This document shows positions 21,068 through 30,186 of a stretch of DNA of 64,000 nt, in pieces. The number at the start of each line of letters is the position of its first letter. The first letter of the stretch is position 1. The notes below the pieces were generated by a model. It did no database searches. It was not told the origin of the DNA and was given only the letters and a program-made list of their open reading frames with translations. The DNA comes from Noviherbaspirillum autotrophicum (GTDB taxonomy: Bacteria > Pseudomonadota > Gammaproteobacteria > Burkholderiales > Burkholderiaceae_D), in the NCBI RefSeq assembly GCF_000818395.1, contig NZ_JWJG01000028.1:3226215-3290214 (forward strand), written 5' to 3'. The position numbers and the translations under genes were made by a program.

Positions 21068-22365
21068 CCAAGCGTCACCTCATGAAACGCCTTTTCCTCA
21101 TTGTTCTTGCCATGGGTATTTTTGTGCCTGCCTGCGTGATCGGCCTCGAGTTGGTCCGCGAGCCGGGCAGCGACCAGGTCAGCACGTTGGCGGCCGACTC
21201 GAACGGTCAGATTGCGCGGGGTGCGTATTTGGCGCGCGCCGGGAACTGCATGGCCTGCCATACGACACGAGGCGGGCAGGAGTACGCAGGAGGAAGAGCG
21301 ATTTCTACGCCATTCGGCAATATTTATTCGTCGAATATTACGCCGGACAAAAAGACTGGAATCGGAACATGGACATCAAACGACTTTTGGCGGGCGATCC
21401 ATAACGGCAAATCGAAAGATGGCAGCTTCCTGTATCCAGCCTTTCCGTATACCAGCTACACAAAGGTAACGCGAGCGGATTCCGACGCCATCTTTGCGTA
21501 CCTCAGGACGCTTACACCCGTGGCACAGGAAAACCGGCAGCATGAGCTGCAGTTTCCATTTAGCCAGCGCATCTTGCTGGCATTCTGGCGGATGCTCTAT
21601 TTCAGTCCCGGCGCCTATCAGGAGCAAGGGAACCAGAGCCCCGAATGGAACCGCGGCGCCTACCTGGTCCAAGGACTTGGACATTGCAGTGCCTGCCATA
21701 CGAGTAGAAACTTCCTTGGCGGATCGGCGGACACGGCGGCCCTCACCGGGGGAATGATTCCCACTCTGAACTGGTATGCGTCTTCGCTTGCATTGGACGC
21801 CGGGGCCGCTCGTCGTGATTGGCAGACGAAAGACCTTGCCGACTTATTAAAGACTGGCGTGTCCTCCAAGGGAGCGGTGTTTGGGCCGATGGCTGAAGTC
21901 ATTAGCGGCAGCCTGCAGCATCTTTCGGCCAGCGATATCAACGCAATGGCCATCTATTTGAAGTCCATTCCTCATGTCGACACTATCGCGCAATCAGAGT
22001 TGGGCGAAGTATCGAAGCAAGAAGAGGCAGTATTAAAACAAGGCGCAAAGCTCTATGAGAAATATTGCGCAGAATGTCACAAGTCGGACGGAAAAGGAGC
22101 ACCTCCGGGGTATCCCCCGCTGGTCGGAACGCGATCGCTGGCCGCGCGCTCTCCCATTAATCCGATTCGCATTGTATTGAACGGTGGGTATCCCCCAACC
22201 ACAAAGGGAAATCCGCGACCATATGGTATGCCCCCATTTGCGGTCGAGTTAAACGATAGTGAAGTGGCGGCAGTTGTGTCTTACATTCGTACGAGTTGGG
22301 GGAATAAGGGAAACATGGTGTCGCCGATCGACGTCGGCCGGTTTCGCGGGGCTCCCATAGAATAA
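21064..22365 (+). CDS. Tri-haem membrane-anchored cytochrome c
   Basis: A 433-aa protein with an N-terminal membrane anchor or signal (about residues 6-25) and three haem motifs: CMACH (about 65), CSACH (about 215) and CAECH (about 340). Size, three haems and sequence style match the cytochrome c subunit of membrane dehydrogenases (alcohol, gluconate or aldehyde dehydrogenase type). No dehydrogenase subunit is adjacent. The start at 21064 overlaps the stop of the upstream cytochrome c gene by four bases. It probably accepts electrons from a periplasmic dehydrogenase encoded elsewhere. Confidence 0.9.
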   Translation: MTKRHLMKRLFLIVLAMGIFVPACVIGLELVREPGSDQVSTLAADSNGQIARGAYLARAGNCMACHTTRGGQEYAGGRAISTPFGNIYSSNITPDKKTGIGTWTSNDFWRAIHNGKSKDGSFLYPAFPYTSYTKVTRADSDAIFAYLRTLTPVAQENRQHELQFPFSQRILLAFWRMLYFSPGAYQEQGNQSPEWNRGAYLVQGLGHCSACHTSRNFLGGSADTAALTGGMIPTLNWYASSLALDAGAARRDWQTKDLADLLKTGVSSKGAVFGPMAEVISGSLQHLSASDINAMAIYLKSIPHVDTIAQSELGEVSKQEEAVLKQGAKLYEKYCAECHKSDGKGAPPGYPPLVGTRSLAARSPINPIRIVLNGGYPPTTKGNPRPYGMPPFAVELNDSEVAAVVSYIRTSWGNKGNMVSPIDVGRFRGAPIE

Positions 22366-23018
22366 TCACCTTCGCTTTGCCACATCCGGTTATTAACGGT
22401 CCGCTTTCGGGTAGAAATTTGGATGTTGAGAGACTGCTTGTGGCCGAGCTGGACTTTTCTTTGCTTGTCGAGTTTATGCCGTAAGGCGGACGCTTGGCGC
22501 TCCCGGGGGGGGCGCAGGCAATGTTAGTGTCCGCAATAATTCCGATCGTCCTGCGTTCGGAAAACATCGTAATACGCCCCTACTCCGTCTATCGGACTAT
22601 CTGGCAGCGGTACTAGACATTATGCTCATAATGTTGAAAGTGCCGCCCCACTGATTGTGCTGTTCTCACTTCACAGAAAAGCCAGCCCTATGCTTTTTTC
22701 TGGGGAAAGCTGTGAACACAGAAAGGTCCTCGCTTTCCAAATAAGAAAACGGAGGCGACTCATGATCATCGTTTTGGAAGATAGATATGCCACAGCTGGA
22801 ACTCATGATGTGCGACGCGCCATGGCAGCACATCGGGATGCCTTTCTCCAAGAAGGAAAATCGAAACCGGTCGTGGCGTCGTCGATAATCGGCTTTCGAT
22901 TGAGGCCGTTCTATTGGAATGCACAACCATCCCATGGCGTGGCCTGTCGATTTCGGCCAAGGCGAATGCCGCATCCGCGTTCAATGAGTCATCAAATTTA
23001 TGACGGGCATATTTTTAT
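22366..23018. other. Region of decayed coding sequence
   Basis: 650 bp without an intact gene. Short stretches look like broken protein-coding sequence. About 22381-22490 (plus) reads PVINGPLSGRNLDVERLLVA before a stop and could be a nitrilase-type C-terminus. About 22880-23000 (plus) contains AVLLECTTIPW, reminiscent of an Asp/Glu racemase motif. An ATG frame from 22760 also exists but resembles nothing clearly. These family suggestions are weak; the firm point is that no complete gene is present. Confidence 0.4.
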
Positions 23019-23420
23019 TCATTGATTTCTTTTACCAGTCGAATCTCGAGCAAGATGTCCGCCCTCGCTATCCCACTTGGCCACTTCGGCTTGGTCAATT
23101 TCATACCCGGGAGGTCGATAAGTGCCGGTCTTCGTCACAGCCTCGTCAATTTCCTGAGGGGTAAGCAGCACAGTCGTTTTGCACTGGGTTACTCCAGCGG
23201 CATTGACTCTGATAGCAAGTGCCGCGGCAGTAGCATTGTCAGGGAGATCGGCAATGATGAAAACGTCCTCGTTGCCAAAGGCAAAATAAAATGCTTCAAC
23301 GGTTCCGCCCATCGATTTGAATAATTCATCAACAGCATCACGTCGCCCCGTCCCCCCCTCTTTGAGCAGGCCCTTTACGCCGTCGGTGAGATAGTTGGCT
23401 TGAATGAGATATTTTGGCAT
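23019..23420 (-). CDS. GYD domain protein
   Basis: A 133-aa protein. The first 95 residues form a ferredoxin-like alpha/beta GYD domain (M-P-K-Y-L-I-Q-A-N-Y, then F-Y-F-A-F-G-N-E-D-V-F-I-I-A-D-L-P-D-N). A hydrophilic tail follows. The start at 23420 is set by AAGGAG a few bases upstream. GYD proteins are small, probably oligomeric and of unknown function, and are often seen among stress genes. It is monocistronic here. Confidence 0.85.
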   Translation of the reverse strand: MPKYLIQANYLTDGVKGLLKEGGTGRRDAVDELFKSMGGTVEAFYFAFGNEDVFIIADLPDNATAAALAIRVNAAGVTQCKTTVLLTPQEIDEAVTKTGTYRPPGYEIDQAEVAKWDSEGGHLARDSTGKRNQ

Positions 23421-23493
23421 TTGAATCTCCTTCCAGGTTTTGCGCACCTTCCTGGGACACCAGTCTGACAACGCCAATCGGTCAATTCGTCAG

Positions 23494-23528
23494 CGCGCGT
23501 CAAACGCTACAGCGTTTGTTGACGCGCG
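23494..23528. repeat. Long GC-rich hairpin
   Basis: Arms CGCGCGTCAAACGCT (23494-23508) and its near complement (23511-23528) form a tight hairpin with a 2-base loop and a 3-base bulge in the right arm. It lies about 75 bp upstream of the GYD gene (minus strand), in a 338-bp gap that otherwise shows no gene. It could be a regulatory site or a terminator for readthrough transcription. Confidence 0.5.
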
Positions 23529-23758
23529 AAGGCCAGCTCGCCCGCCATGGTCAACACTGCTTTCCTGATCGCTGGCACAAGCGCCATCGAGCCGGAGGCG
23601 CAGTAGTAGCGGGTTTGCCGAAGTGGCGCCCACGATCGTCACCGGCCTTCAAATTGTCGGGTATCCGATACGACTGAACGGATCTCTGCATGACGTCCGT
23701 CAAACTCGTTGTCCTTCGCACAGACTAGTACAGCTGCTGAATAGGGGTAAAAAAATGG

Positions 23759-24235
23759 TTAACGTGCGATCGTGTTGGTGCGCTTGATCTTGCTGTGTAA
23801 CTGGATGAGGCCGTAAATCAGCTGCTCTGCAGTCGGCGGGCAGCCCGGCACATAAATGTCGACTGGGATGATGCGATCACAACCACGCACAACGGAATAT
23901 GAATAGTGATAATAGCCACCTCCATTCGCGCACGACCCCATTGATACCACCCAGCGTGGCTCAGCCATCTGATCGTACACCTTACGTAGAGCCGGTGCCA
24001 TTTTGTTGCATAAAGTACCGGCGACAATCATCAGATCGGACTGCCGTGGAGACGCGCGAAACATGATACCGAATCGGTCCATATCGTAACGCGACGCACC
24101 AGCATGCATCATTTCCACTGCGCAGCAGGCCAAGCCAAACGCCATTGGCCACATCGAGCCGGTACGGACCCAGTTGACAAGCTTGTCCACTTCCGTTGTA
24201 ACGAACCCTTCGTTTAACACGCCTTCGATTAACAT
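23759..24235 (-). CDS. nuoB: NADH-quinone oxidoreductase subunit B, orphan copy
   Basis: A 158-aa complex I subunit, the carrier of iron-sulfur cluster N2. All four cluster ligands are present: C37 and C38 (LACCAVEMM), C102 ([10 protein letters not shown]) and C132 (PGCPPTAE). Length is normal and the frame is intact. The start at 24235 follows AGGAGCG. No other nuo gene is within the window, whereas nuoB normally sits between nuoA and nuoC. It is therefore a detached copy, lying 170 bp from an IS3-family element. It may be a paralogue of a complete nuo operon elsewhere. Confidence 0.93.
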   Translation of the reverse strand: MLIEGVLNEGFVTTEVDKLVNWVRTGSMWPMAFGLACCAVEMMHAGASRYDMDRFGIMFRASPRQSDLMIVAGTLCNKMAPALRKVYDQMAEPRWVVSMGSCANGGGYYHYSYSVVRGCDRIIPVDIYVPGCPPTAEQLIYGLIQLHSKIKRTNTIAR

Positions 24236-24494
24236 GATGCGCTCCTGATTCGGAACATTTCCCGCATGGCCGACATCCCGCATTTATTTGACAATGCAAC
24301 TCGGCAGAAAATGCATGGCACCCGATGAACCGCAATTTAGTCATTCGTTTCGAGCGCCCGCCATGATGAGATGAGCGAACGGCGGGCTACGTATTTTTCG
24401 GTGCTCAGAGGTGGCCCCGGAATTTCGGACAGTAGGATAAGTGGCAGCTTTGCTTCACAATCTGGGCCGCAAGGCCGATTACAGGAGCAAAAGC

Positions 24495-24806
24495 ATGACC
24501 AAAAGAACAAGGCGCAACCACTCAGGGAGTTTCAAAGCAAAGGTGGCGTTGGCAGCGCTACGCGGCGACAAGACATTGACCGAGGTAGCGCAGCAGTACG
24601 AAGTCCATCCCAACCAGGTCACCGAATGGAAGCGGCAGTTGCTGGAGCGGGCTGCCGACGTATTTGACGGTGGCGCTGCGGTCAGCGAGAAAGAGAGCGT
24701 GCCGGACCTGAAGGAGTTGCACGCCAAGATCGGGCAGCAGGCATTGGAAATCGATTTTTTAAGCGGCGCGCTCACCAAAGCGGGATTGGTGAGCGCAAAG
24801 AAATGA
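24495..24806 (+). CDS. IS3 family transposase OrfA
   Basis: A 103-aa helix-turn-helix protein starting MTKRTRRNHSGSFKAKVALA, typical of OrfA in the IS3 family. Residues 10-55 hold the HTH, including V-H-P-N-Q-V-T-E-W-K. Residues 65-95 contain a leucine-zipper segment for multimerisation with the OrfAB product. It overlaps orfB by four bases (ATGA). Upstream in-frame ATGs exist but fall outside the family's normal start. Confidence 0.92.
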   Translation: MTKRTRRNHSGSFKAKVALAALRGDKTLTEVAQQYEVHPNQVTEWKRQLLERAADVFDGGAAVSEKESVPDLKELHAKIGQQALEIDFLSGALTKAGLVSAKK

Positions 24807-25633
24807 TCGACCGAACCCATGAACTGCCGGTGTCCCGGCAATGCCAGATCCTGTCCCTGGCACGCTCGACGGCGTACTACCGGCCGCAGCAAGCCAGTGA
24901 AGCGGACCTGGAATTGATGCGGCGGATCGACGAGCTGCACACGCAGCATCCATTCGCCGGCAGCCGCATGCTGCGCGACATGCTCCGTCGGGAGGGTCAT
25001 CAGATCGGCCGCAAGCACGTAGCGACGCTGATGAAGAAGATAGGCATCGAGGCGCTGTACAAGAAGCCCAATACCAGCCGCCGCCATCCGGCACATCCGG
25101 TCTATCCGTACCTGCTGCGCAATCTGGAGATCAATCGTCCCAACCAGGTGTTCGCTGCCGACATCACCTACATTCCGATGAAACGCGGCTTCGTGTACCT
25201 GTTCGCGGTGATGGACTGGGCCAGCCGGCGGGTGCTGTCATGGCGTCTGTCGAACACGCTGACGACGGATTTCTGCATCGAGGCCGTGCAGGAGGCGATT
25301 CACCGCTACGGCGTACCGGACATCTTCAACACCGACCAGGGCGCCCAGTTCACCAGTCTCGAATTTACGCAACTGCTCAAGGACAACGGCATCGCCATCA
25401 GCATGGACGGCCGTGACTGCTGGCGCGACAACGTGTTCGTCGAACGGCTGTGGAAATCGATCAAGTACGAGGAGGTGTATTTGCACGCGTATGAAACGGT
25501 GAGCGCGGCAAAGAGCGGGATCGGTCGGTATCTGGATTTTTACAATTCTCGGAGGCCACACAGCGCACTTGACGGCAGCACGCCGGATGCGTTCTACTTC
25601 GCCAACCTGCCCGCGTGGCAACAGGCGGCGTAG
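24803..25633 (+). CDS. IS3 family transposase OrfB (DDE)
   Basis: A 276-aa catalytic part of the transposase. An HTH_21-type region (M-R-R-I-D-E-L-H ... P-F-A-G-S-R-M) precedes the rve integrase core. The catalytic acids are visible in [20 protein letters not shown] and [16 protein letters not shown]. In IS3 elements OrfB is usually made as an OrfAB fusion by -1 frameshifting near the overlap, here close to AAAGAAATGA at 24798-24807. The gene is intact, so the element may be active. Confidence 0.93.
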   Translation: MIDRTHELPVSRQCQILSLARSTAYYRPQQASEADLELMRRIDELHTQHPFAGSRMLRDMLRREGHQIGRKHVATLMKKIGIEALYKKPNTSRRHPAHPVYPYLLRNLEINRPNQVFAADITYIPMKRGFVYLFAVMDWASRRVLSWRLSNTLTTDFCIEAVQEAIHRYGVPDIFNTDQGAQFTSLEFTQLLKDNGIAISMDGRDCWRDNVFVERLWKSIKYEEVYLHAYETVSAAKSGIGRYLDFYNSRRPHSALDGSTPDAFYFANLPAWQQAA

Positions 25634-25774
25634 ATGGCAGGCCGGGTTCCCCACCGCGCCGCACGCTCTTGCCCTGCCCATCGGGCGGCGAGCGGCGCCG
25701 TGGATAACCCTACATCCGCAAAGCTCCACTTAACGAAGTCAAATTCGTGTCCAACAAAACGGGGCCACCTCTCT

Positions 25775-26086
25775 CGTCAGCACCCGCAACTGGTCAATTC
25801 TGTTATAGGTGGATACTTCCATCAGGAACACATAGCGGAGGCGCTTGGCAGTGCGCAAACGGGGCGCAGCGTTGACGACGTCATGCACCAGTTCGTCGGT
25901 GTGCAGACTGCCTCCCATGAGTGCTTCACACTCGCTGGACCGGCAGAGCGCCATCGTCCGTGCTGCAGCCTCATGGCTGTGCTCCGTGGTGACGAGCCGG
26001 CAAGACGAAATATCGATGCCTGAGCCTTTGGCAATGGCATGTATTTTCGTGGGCGGACCGACCAGGACCGGGTTGATCAATTGCAT
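25775..26086 (-). pseudogene. Phosphate acetyl/butyryltransferase remnant
   Basis: About 100 codons match the middle of a phosphotransacetylase domain: N-P-V-L-V-G-P, then T-E-H-S-H-E-A-A-A-R, A-L-M-G-G-S-L-H-T-D-E-L, and V-F-L-M-E-V-S-T-Y. The domain's N-terminal start and its C-terminal third are missing. The break near S-T-Y is about 50 bp before the IS3 element, and joining the IS flanks does not restore the gene, so decay preceded or accompanied the insertion. Enzymes of this type pair with acetate kinase; none is here. Confidence 0.75.
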
Positions 26087-26601
26087 CTAGGCCACTTCCA
26101 TTTCACCAAGCAGCGACACGTCGCTACAGGGAGGGCAAATGGCGATGCTAACAAGCTCCAGTGAGCGGCCCAGGTCGATGAGGCTTTGGCGTGCCGGGGA
26201 AGTCTTATTCATTGTCAGCATCTTTGCTCTCGATGCGCCAAATTCCAGAAAAATGGCCTCTACCACTCGATTCAAAGTTTGCCTTTGATTATCAATGATC
26301 CCGATTTCATGCATACAGGGTTTTGCGTGTAAAACGCTTCTGCACCAATTGATTTTGGACAGTGCAGTGCGCCTAGTAAAAACGTTTGTGGTGCATCAGT
26401 GGTTCGGCTCAAATCCATTTCCAAACGCGATTCCAGCAACTACAACAACAGGGTATATAGCACGACGAAGTAGCCTGGAAACACTGATGCGAATTAGCAT
26501 AGGCGCGCAAAAAACTTTCACCACAAGATTGCAACGTATGGCGCTGCGCTCGCGATGGGCGCGATACGATAAGTTGCAAAGTCAACGAATGGAGGTGCAA
26601 T
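26087..26601. other. Intergenic, no confident gene
   Basis: A 515-bp gap. A minus-strand frame 26087-26314 (75 codons, starting MHEIGIIDNQRQ) lies immediately upstream of the pta remnant but matches nothing I recognise; it could be another fragment of the decayed locus. The rest is A/T-rich and should contain the promoter for the gene at 26602. AATGGAGGTGCAAT (26588-26601) is that gene's ribosome site. Confidence 0.45.
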
Positions 26602-27297
26602 ATGGCAGAGCGTGAGACGAAGTCGCGCACAGCGCACTCACATGAAGCGGGATCGGATGCGACGAAACAAAGGCGTCACGCGGCCCCTGCATCCACCGAT
26701 GCATCGAAAGCATCTTCTCCAGTAGCCGGGAAGGTCAAAGAGGGCATCGCACGACGGCTCTCCGACATCAACGATATTGAAGCAGATATCACCAAGCTTG
26801 TCAGGACGACCGTATCCGATACTTTGCGCGCTGGCGGAGATGCGACAGCCCAGCTGACCAACGTCGTGGAGAATACCGTAACAGGCGCAATCCAGGCTGC
26901 CGAAAAAGTCGGCACGGGGCTGACAATGAGTGCCAAAAGCGTCGCTACGGGAATCGTGATGGGTGTGCATGACGTTGGGGGTGATGTCGCAAAAGCGTCT
27001 ACAGAAACTATTCGCACAATCATCAGGCAGACAGCGACCATAGGTGCCGACATTGGTGCGGTAGCGAAGCGCACGGTGGACGGAATTATCGAAGCCACTG
27101 CCGAGGTTGGGGAAAACGTCGCAGAAATTAGCAAAAAGTCTGCCGAAGGTGCCATTGAAGAAGCGGCACACATCAGCAATATGGCCGTCCAGGCGGTGCA
27201 AGATGTATTAACAGGCATCCGGGGCGGGATCAGTGAGTCTGCCGCCGTTCCCGCACGTCGTGGCGGCGCTGCACAGCACGGGCATACCACGCATTAG
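26602..27297 (+). CDS. Uncharacterised Ala/Gly-rich helical protein
   Basis: A 231-aa protein not recognised as a named family. Residues 1-55 are hydrophilic and probably disordered. Residues 55-210 are a long run of amphipathic to hydrophobic helices rich in Ala, Gly, Val, Ile and Thr, with recurrent T-V/A-x-G-I and V-G-x-D-V/I-A patterns, recalling phasin-like or membrane-associating proteins. The C-terminus is short, basic and histidine-containing. It has no cysteines. The GGAGG ribosome site is strong. It precedes a universal stress protein gene by 85 bp, so a stress or storage-granule role is possible but speculative. Confidence 0.7.
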   Translation: MAERETKSRTAHSHEAGSDATKQRRHAAPASTDASKASSPVAGKVKEGIARRLSDINDIEADITKLVRTTVSDTLRAGGDATAQLTNVVENTVTGAIQAAEKVGTGLTMSAKSVATGIVMGVHDVGGDVAKASTETIRTIIRQTATIGADIGAVAKRTVDGIIEATAEVGENVAEISKKSAEGAIEEAAHISNMAVQAVQDVLTGIRGGISESAAVPARRGGAAQHGHTTH

Positions 27298-27381
27298 GAG
27301 GATGGAATTGCTCGTTCTGACTGGAAGGAAATGACGTAAGCTGAAAAAACCTCGCATCAGCGCTGCGAAAAGAGTGGTGTT

Positions 27382-28221
27382 ATGTCCTATAAAACGATTC
27401 TGGTACATGTCGACGATGGCCGGAATTGTGACATCCGTGTCGAACTGGCGGCCCGGCTGGCGATGCTGGAAGATGCACACCTCATCGGCGTCGCCATGAC
27501 AGGCGTGTCCCGCTTTCTGATCGAAGCTGTCGCCATCGATGTCACCCCTGAGAGCCTTCAGCCATATCTCGATATCCTGCGCCAACGCGCCGAGCGGTCA
27601 CTCGTTCCTTTTGAAAAAATCATCCGGCAGGCGGGACTTGCATCCTATGAGCAACGCCTGAGTGACGACGAAGCCGCCGGCGGCCTGGCTCTTCAGGCGG
27701 GATACTGTGACTTGGCCGTTCTGGGGCAATACGATCCAGAGGGAGCGGCGCCATCGGTCTATGCCAATCTGCCGGAATACGTCGCGATGACGAGCGGTTG
27801 CCCTGTCCTCGTAGTTCCTTATGCGGCTACGACAACGAGTTGTGGCGAACGGATTTTGGTCGGATGGAATGGCAGCCCCGAGGCCGCCAAAGCCGTGCGC
27901 AATGCAATTCCTTTGTTGCGCCGGGCAAAGATCGTGGAAGTAGCCGTGTTCAACCCGGATCGTCCATCCGATGCTCACGGTGAACAGCCCGGCGCCGATA
28001 TCGCGTTATATCTTGCACGCCACAACATCAGAGTGGACGTGATGCAAGAAAGGACAGAAACAGATGTCGGCGAAGCGCTCCTGTCTCTCGCTGCCAATTT
28101 GAATAGCGACTTGCTGGTGATGGGGTGTTACGGGCATTCACGCTTTCGCGAAATTCTACTGGGGGGCGTTACGCGCACGATGCTGAACGCGATGACAATT
28201 CCCGTTTTCATGTCGCATTGA
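27382..28221 (+). CDS. Universal stress protein, tandem UspA domains
   Basis: A 279-aa protein made of two Usp domains (about 1-147 and 155-279). The second domain carries the full ATP-binding signature G-x2-G-x9-G-(S/T) as GCYGHSRFREILLGGVTRT near the C-terminus. The first lacks a clear copy, a common asymmetry in tandem Usps. Such proteins bind ATP and protect against energy or oxygen limitation and other stresses. It is intact among several broken genes. The two surrounding remnants (pta, groEL) are typical partners in low-oxygen stress loci of Burkholderiales. Confidence 0.92.
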   Translation: MSYKTILVHVDDGRNCDIRVELAARLAMLEDAHLIGVAMTGVSRFLIEAVAIDVTPESLQPYLDILRQRAERSLVPFEKIIRQAGLASYEQRLSDDEAAGGLALQAGYCDLAVLGQYDPEGAAPSVYANLPEYVAMTSGCPVLVVPYAATTTSCGERILVGWNGSPEAAKAVRNAIPLLRRAKIVEVAVFNPDRPSDAHGEQPGADIALYLARHNIRVDVMQERTETDVGEALLSLAANLNSDLLVMGCYGHSRFREILLGGVTRTMLNAMTIPVFMSH

Positions 28222-28239
28222 GGAAAAGGAAAGCGGCAT

Positions 28240-28670
28240 CAGAATCCCATTTCCCCTGGCATTGCTTCGGGCGATGCCCTTGCCTGCGATGGTGCTTCCA
28301 TGACGATGCAATCCGTGGTCAGCACCGGCTTGCGATCGCGGCCGCGTTGGCCAGCGCGAGGCGCGTGACTTTGGTGGGATCGATGATTCCCATTTTCATC
28401 AGATTCCTGTACCTGTCATCCGCCGCGTTGTACCCGAAATCACCGGTGCCGTCGGTTACTGCCTCGATCACCGCGTCAGGGTCGCCACCAGCATTGAAAA
28501 CAATTTGGCGCAACGGCTCTTCCAGCGCACGGTGAACGATCTTTACCCCGGAATCTTGCGCCAGGTTATGGAGCTGAAGATTTTCAAGAGCGCTGCGAGC
28601 ACGAAGCGAGGCCACTCCGCCAGCGGCACCGATGCCCTCCTCGACTGCGCGCGCGTCGCATGTCCGCATA
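28240..28670 (-). pseudogene. 3' remnant of a GroEL chaperonin gene
   Basis: About 115 codons match the GroEL C-terminal equatorial domain: A-V-E-E-G-I, A-L-E-N-L, L-A-Q-D-S-G-V-K-I-V, E-E-P-L-R-Q-I-V-F-N-A-G-G-D-P, G-F/Y-N-A-A, and P-T-K-V-T-R-L-A-L-A-N-A-A. A stop interrupts after A-S-R-C, and the family ending L-T-T-D-C continues in another frame at about 28305-28325, showing a frameshift. The first three-quarters of the gene are absent. It cannot make a chaperonin. Confidence 0.85.
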
Positions 28671-28834
28671 CGTGCGCGAAGAAATACTTGCTCTTGAAAA
28701 TGTTAAGACTCCTCGGGAATGAGCGATCTCAAGCCCCGTACGGCATGCATGACTATGCTGAATTGCAGGCACATGCCCACTTCTGAATGAGATACGTTGT
28801 CTTGATTGCGCCAAGGTGGCATGGGGATTCTTAC

Positions 28835-29320
28835 ATGAAAAAAAACTTCAGAATCATGCCTCCAGTTTTTCCAATGATGCTCTTAATGCTGTTGGGAGTT
28901 CCCGGCGTGGCACAGGAGCGCCATGGACGTTTGGAACATGAAGAGCACGATGTCGAGCGTGCCGAACGGGGTCGTGCAGCACCCGGACGCAGTCATACCC
29001 CACGGCACTGGAGCGGCGATATCCGGCGCTTTCATGAACATGACCTGGCGCTTTGGCGCGGCGGCCGCTGGCTCCATGGACGACATGGTGACCAATCAGG
29101 TTGGTGGTGGATCGTCGGCGCGACCTGGTACTTTTATCCGGCACCAATCTACCCCTATCCGAATCCCTATCAACCGCCGCCCATGGCGTCGATCGCCCCG
29201 CCGAGCGACCCGTCGGCGATGCCGCAATACTGGTACTACTGTGCCGATCCTCCCGGCTACTACCCCTACGTGCCACAGTGCCGCGTCAATTGGCGCGCCG
29301 TGCCAGCGACTCCGCCGTGA
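28835..29320 (+). CDS. Exported Pro/Tyr/Trp-rich hypothetical protein
   Basis: A 161-aa protein beginning MKKNFRIMPP, with a hydrophobic signal segment at residues about 6-27 (M-M-L-L-M-L-L-G-V-P-G-V-A). The middle is rich in His, Arg and Trp. The C-terminal part is rich in Pro and Tyr and ends with a Y-Y-C-x6-Y-Y-P-Y-V-x2-C-x3-W motif seen in many short exported betaproteobacterial proteins of unknown function. The two cysteines may form a disulfide. Its stop overlaps the start of the next (broken) ABC gene. Confidence 0.7.
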   Translation: MKKNFRIMPPVFPMMLLMLLGVPGVAQERHGRLEHEEHDVERAERGRAAPGRSHTPRHWSGDIRRFHEHDLALWRGGRWLHGRHGDQSGWWWIVGATWYFYPAPIYPYPNPYQPPPMASIAPPSDPSAMPQYWYYCADPPGYYPYVPQCRVNWRAVPATPP

Positions 29321-30140
29321 ACACGGTGGTGAAGCCAGCGCTGGCGATTCGGGCAAACACGATCGTGAAGTACTTTGGCAAAGGTGAAGCCAGGACGGTC
29401 GCCTTCAACCGCGCCAGCATCGTCACCTGCTTTGGTGAAATGCTCTCTATCGTCGGCCCCTCCGGCAGCGGCAAGACGACGTTCTTGCGCATCCTCTCGG
29501 GAATCTTGTTCCCGAATGAAGGCAGTGTCATGGTGGAGGAAACCGATATGTGCCCACGCTCTACGCTAGCTATTGCCGGGCGCTCCGGTACTTTCCGTCA
29601 ACTCGATTACGATTTCCTACATCCTGGCCGAGCTGAAAGACCCGGCCGACGCACCAGCGATACAGAAAGAAGTGGCGCGCCTTGCCTACTTCGCGTTGAC
29701 CAAGGGCGAGTTCATTCAACGCATCAGCAATTTCTACAAGTGCCAGACCGCCATCGGCACCAATATTTTTCTGATGACGATCATCAGCGTCATTGCCGGA
29801 CCGTCGATGTCGGGACAGGCTTTTTACACTTTCACTCTGGAGAACCTGGAGAAGTTCGGCGCGTTGAAAGCCATCGACGCGAAGGGCCGGGAACTGGTCT
29901 ACATGATCCGGTTCCCGGCAACGATTAAGGCATTGACGGGTTAGGGCATCGAAGTGGGTTGATGCACGCGCTTGATTGGCGTGGCGAAGCTCCGGCTACC
30001 GGATTATGCATCGTTGATCACGTTCTACAACTTCGGGAAAGCATTTGGCATGGTGATGCTGATCGCGACCAGCTCCAGTTACATCGGCATTCGCAAGGTG
30101 CTCAAGATCGCGCCGTTCGATATTTTCAGCGGGTGGGAGT
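29317..30140 (+). pseudogene. Broken ABC exporter (ATPase start fused to permease end)
   Basis: The first 85 codons (29317-29570) are the start of an ABC ATPase with a Walker A motif GPSGSGKTTF. The ATPase then breaks off and an FtsX-type permease follows in another frame: ISNFYKCQTAIGTNIF, L-E-N-L-E-K-F-G-A-L-K-A-I (29573-29941). After an in-frame stop at 29942-29944 the permease end resumes, finishing V-L-K-I-A-P-F-D-I-F (to about 30135). A large internal deletion, a frameshift and at least one stop destroy the gene pair. The closest living type is a DevAC/MacB-like exporter. Confidence 0.85.
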
Positions 30141-30186
30141 ACGCAGCCAATCTGCTTTGGTCGTCGCACAAAATCAATTTCCACGC

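Larger units (their letters stand above)
24407..25772 (+). mobile_element. IS3-family insertion sequence, complete
   Basis: A 1,366-bp element bounded by inverted repeats that begin AGAGGTGGCCCCG (24407 and, inverted, ending 25772). Flanking CTC at 24404-24406 and 25773-25775 is a 3-bp target duplication, typical for IS3. It carries the overlapping orfA and orfB pair with all catalytic residues. It is inserted beside the decayed phosphotransacetylase gene. Confidence 0.9.

Noticed and set aside
26285-26295. TTGATTATCAA palindrome as an FNR site
   Set aside because: The half-sites are separated by one base, not four, so it does not fit FNR/ANR binding.
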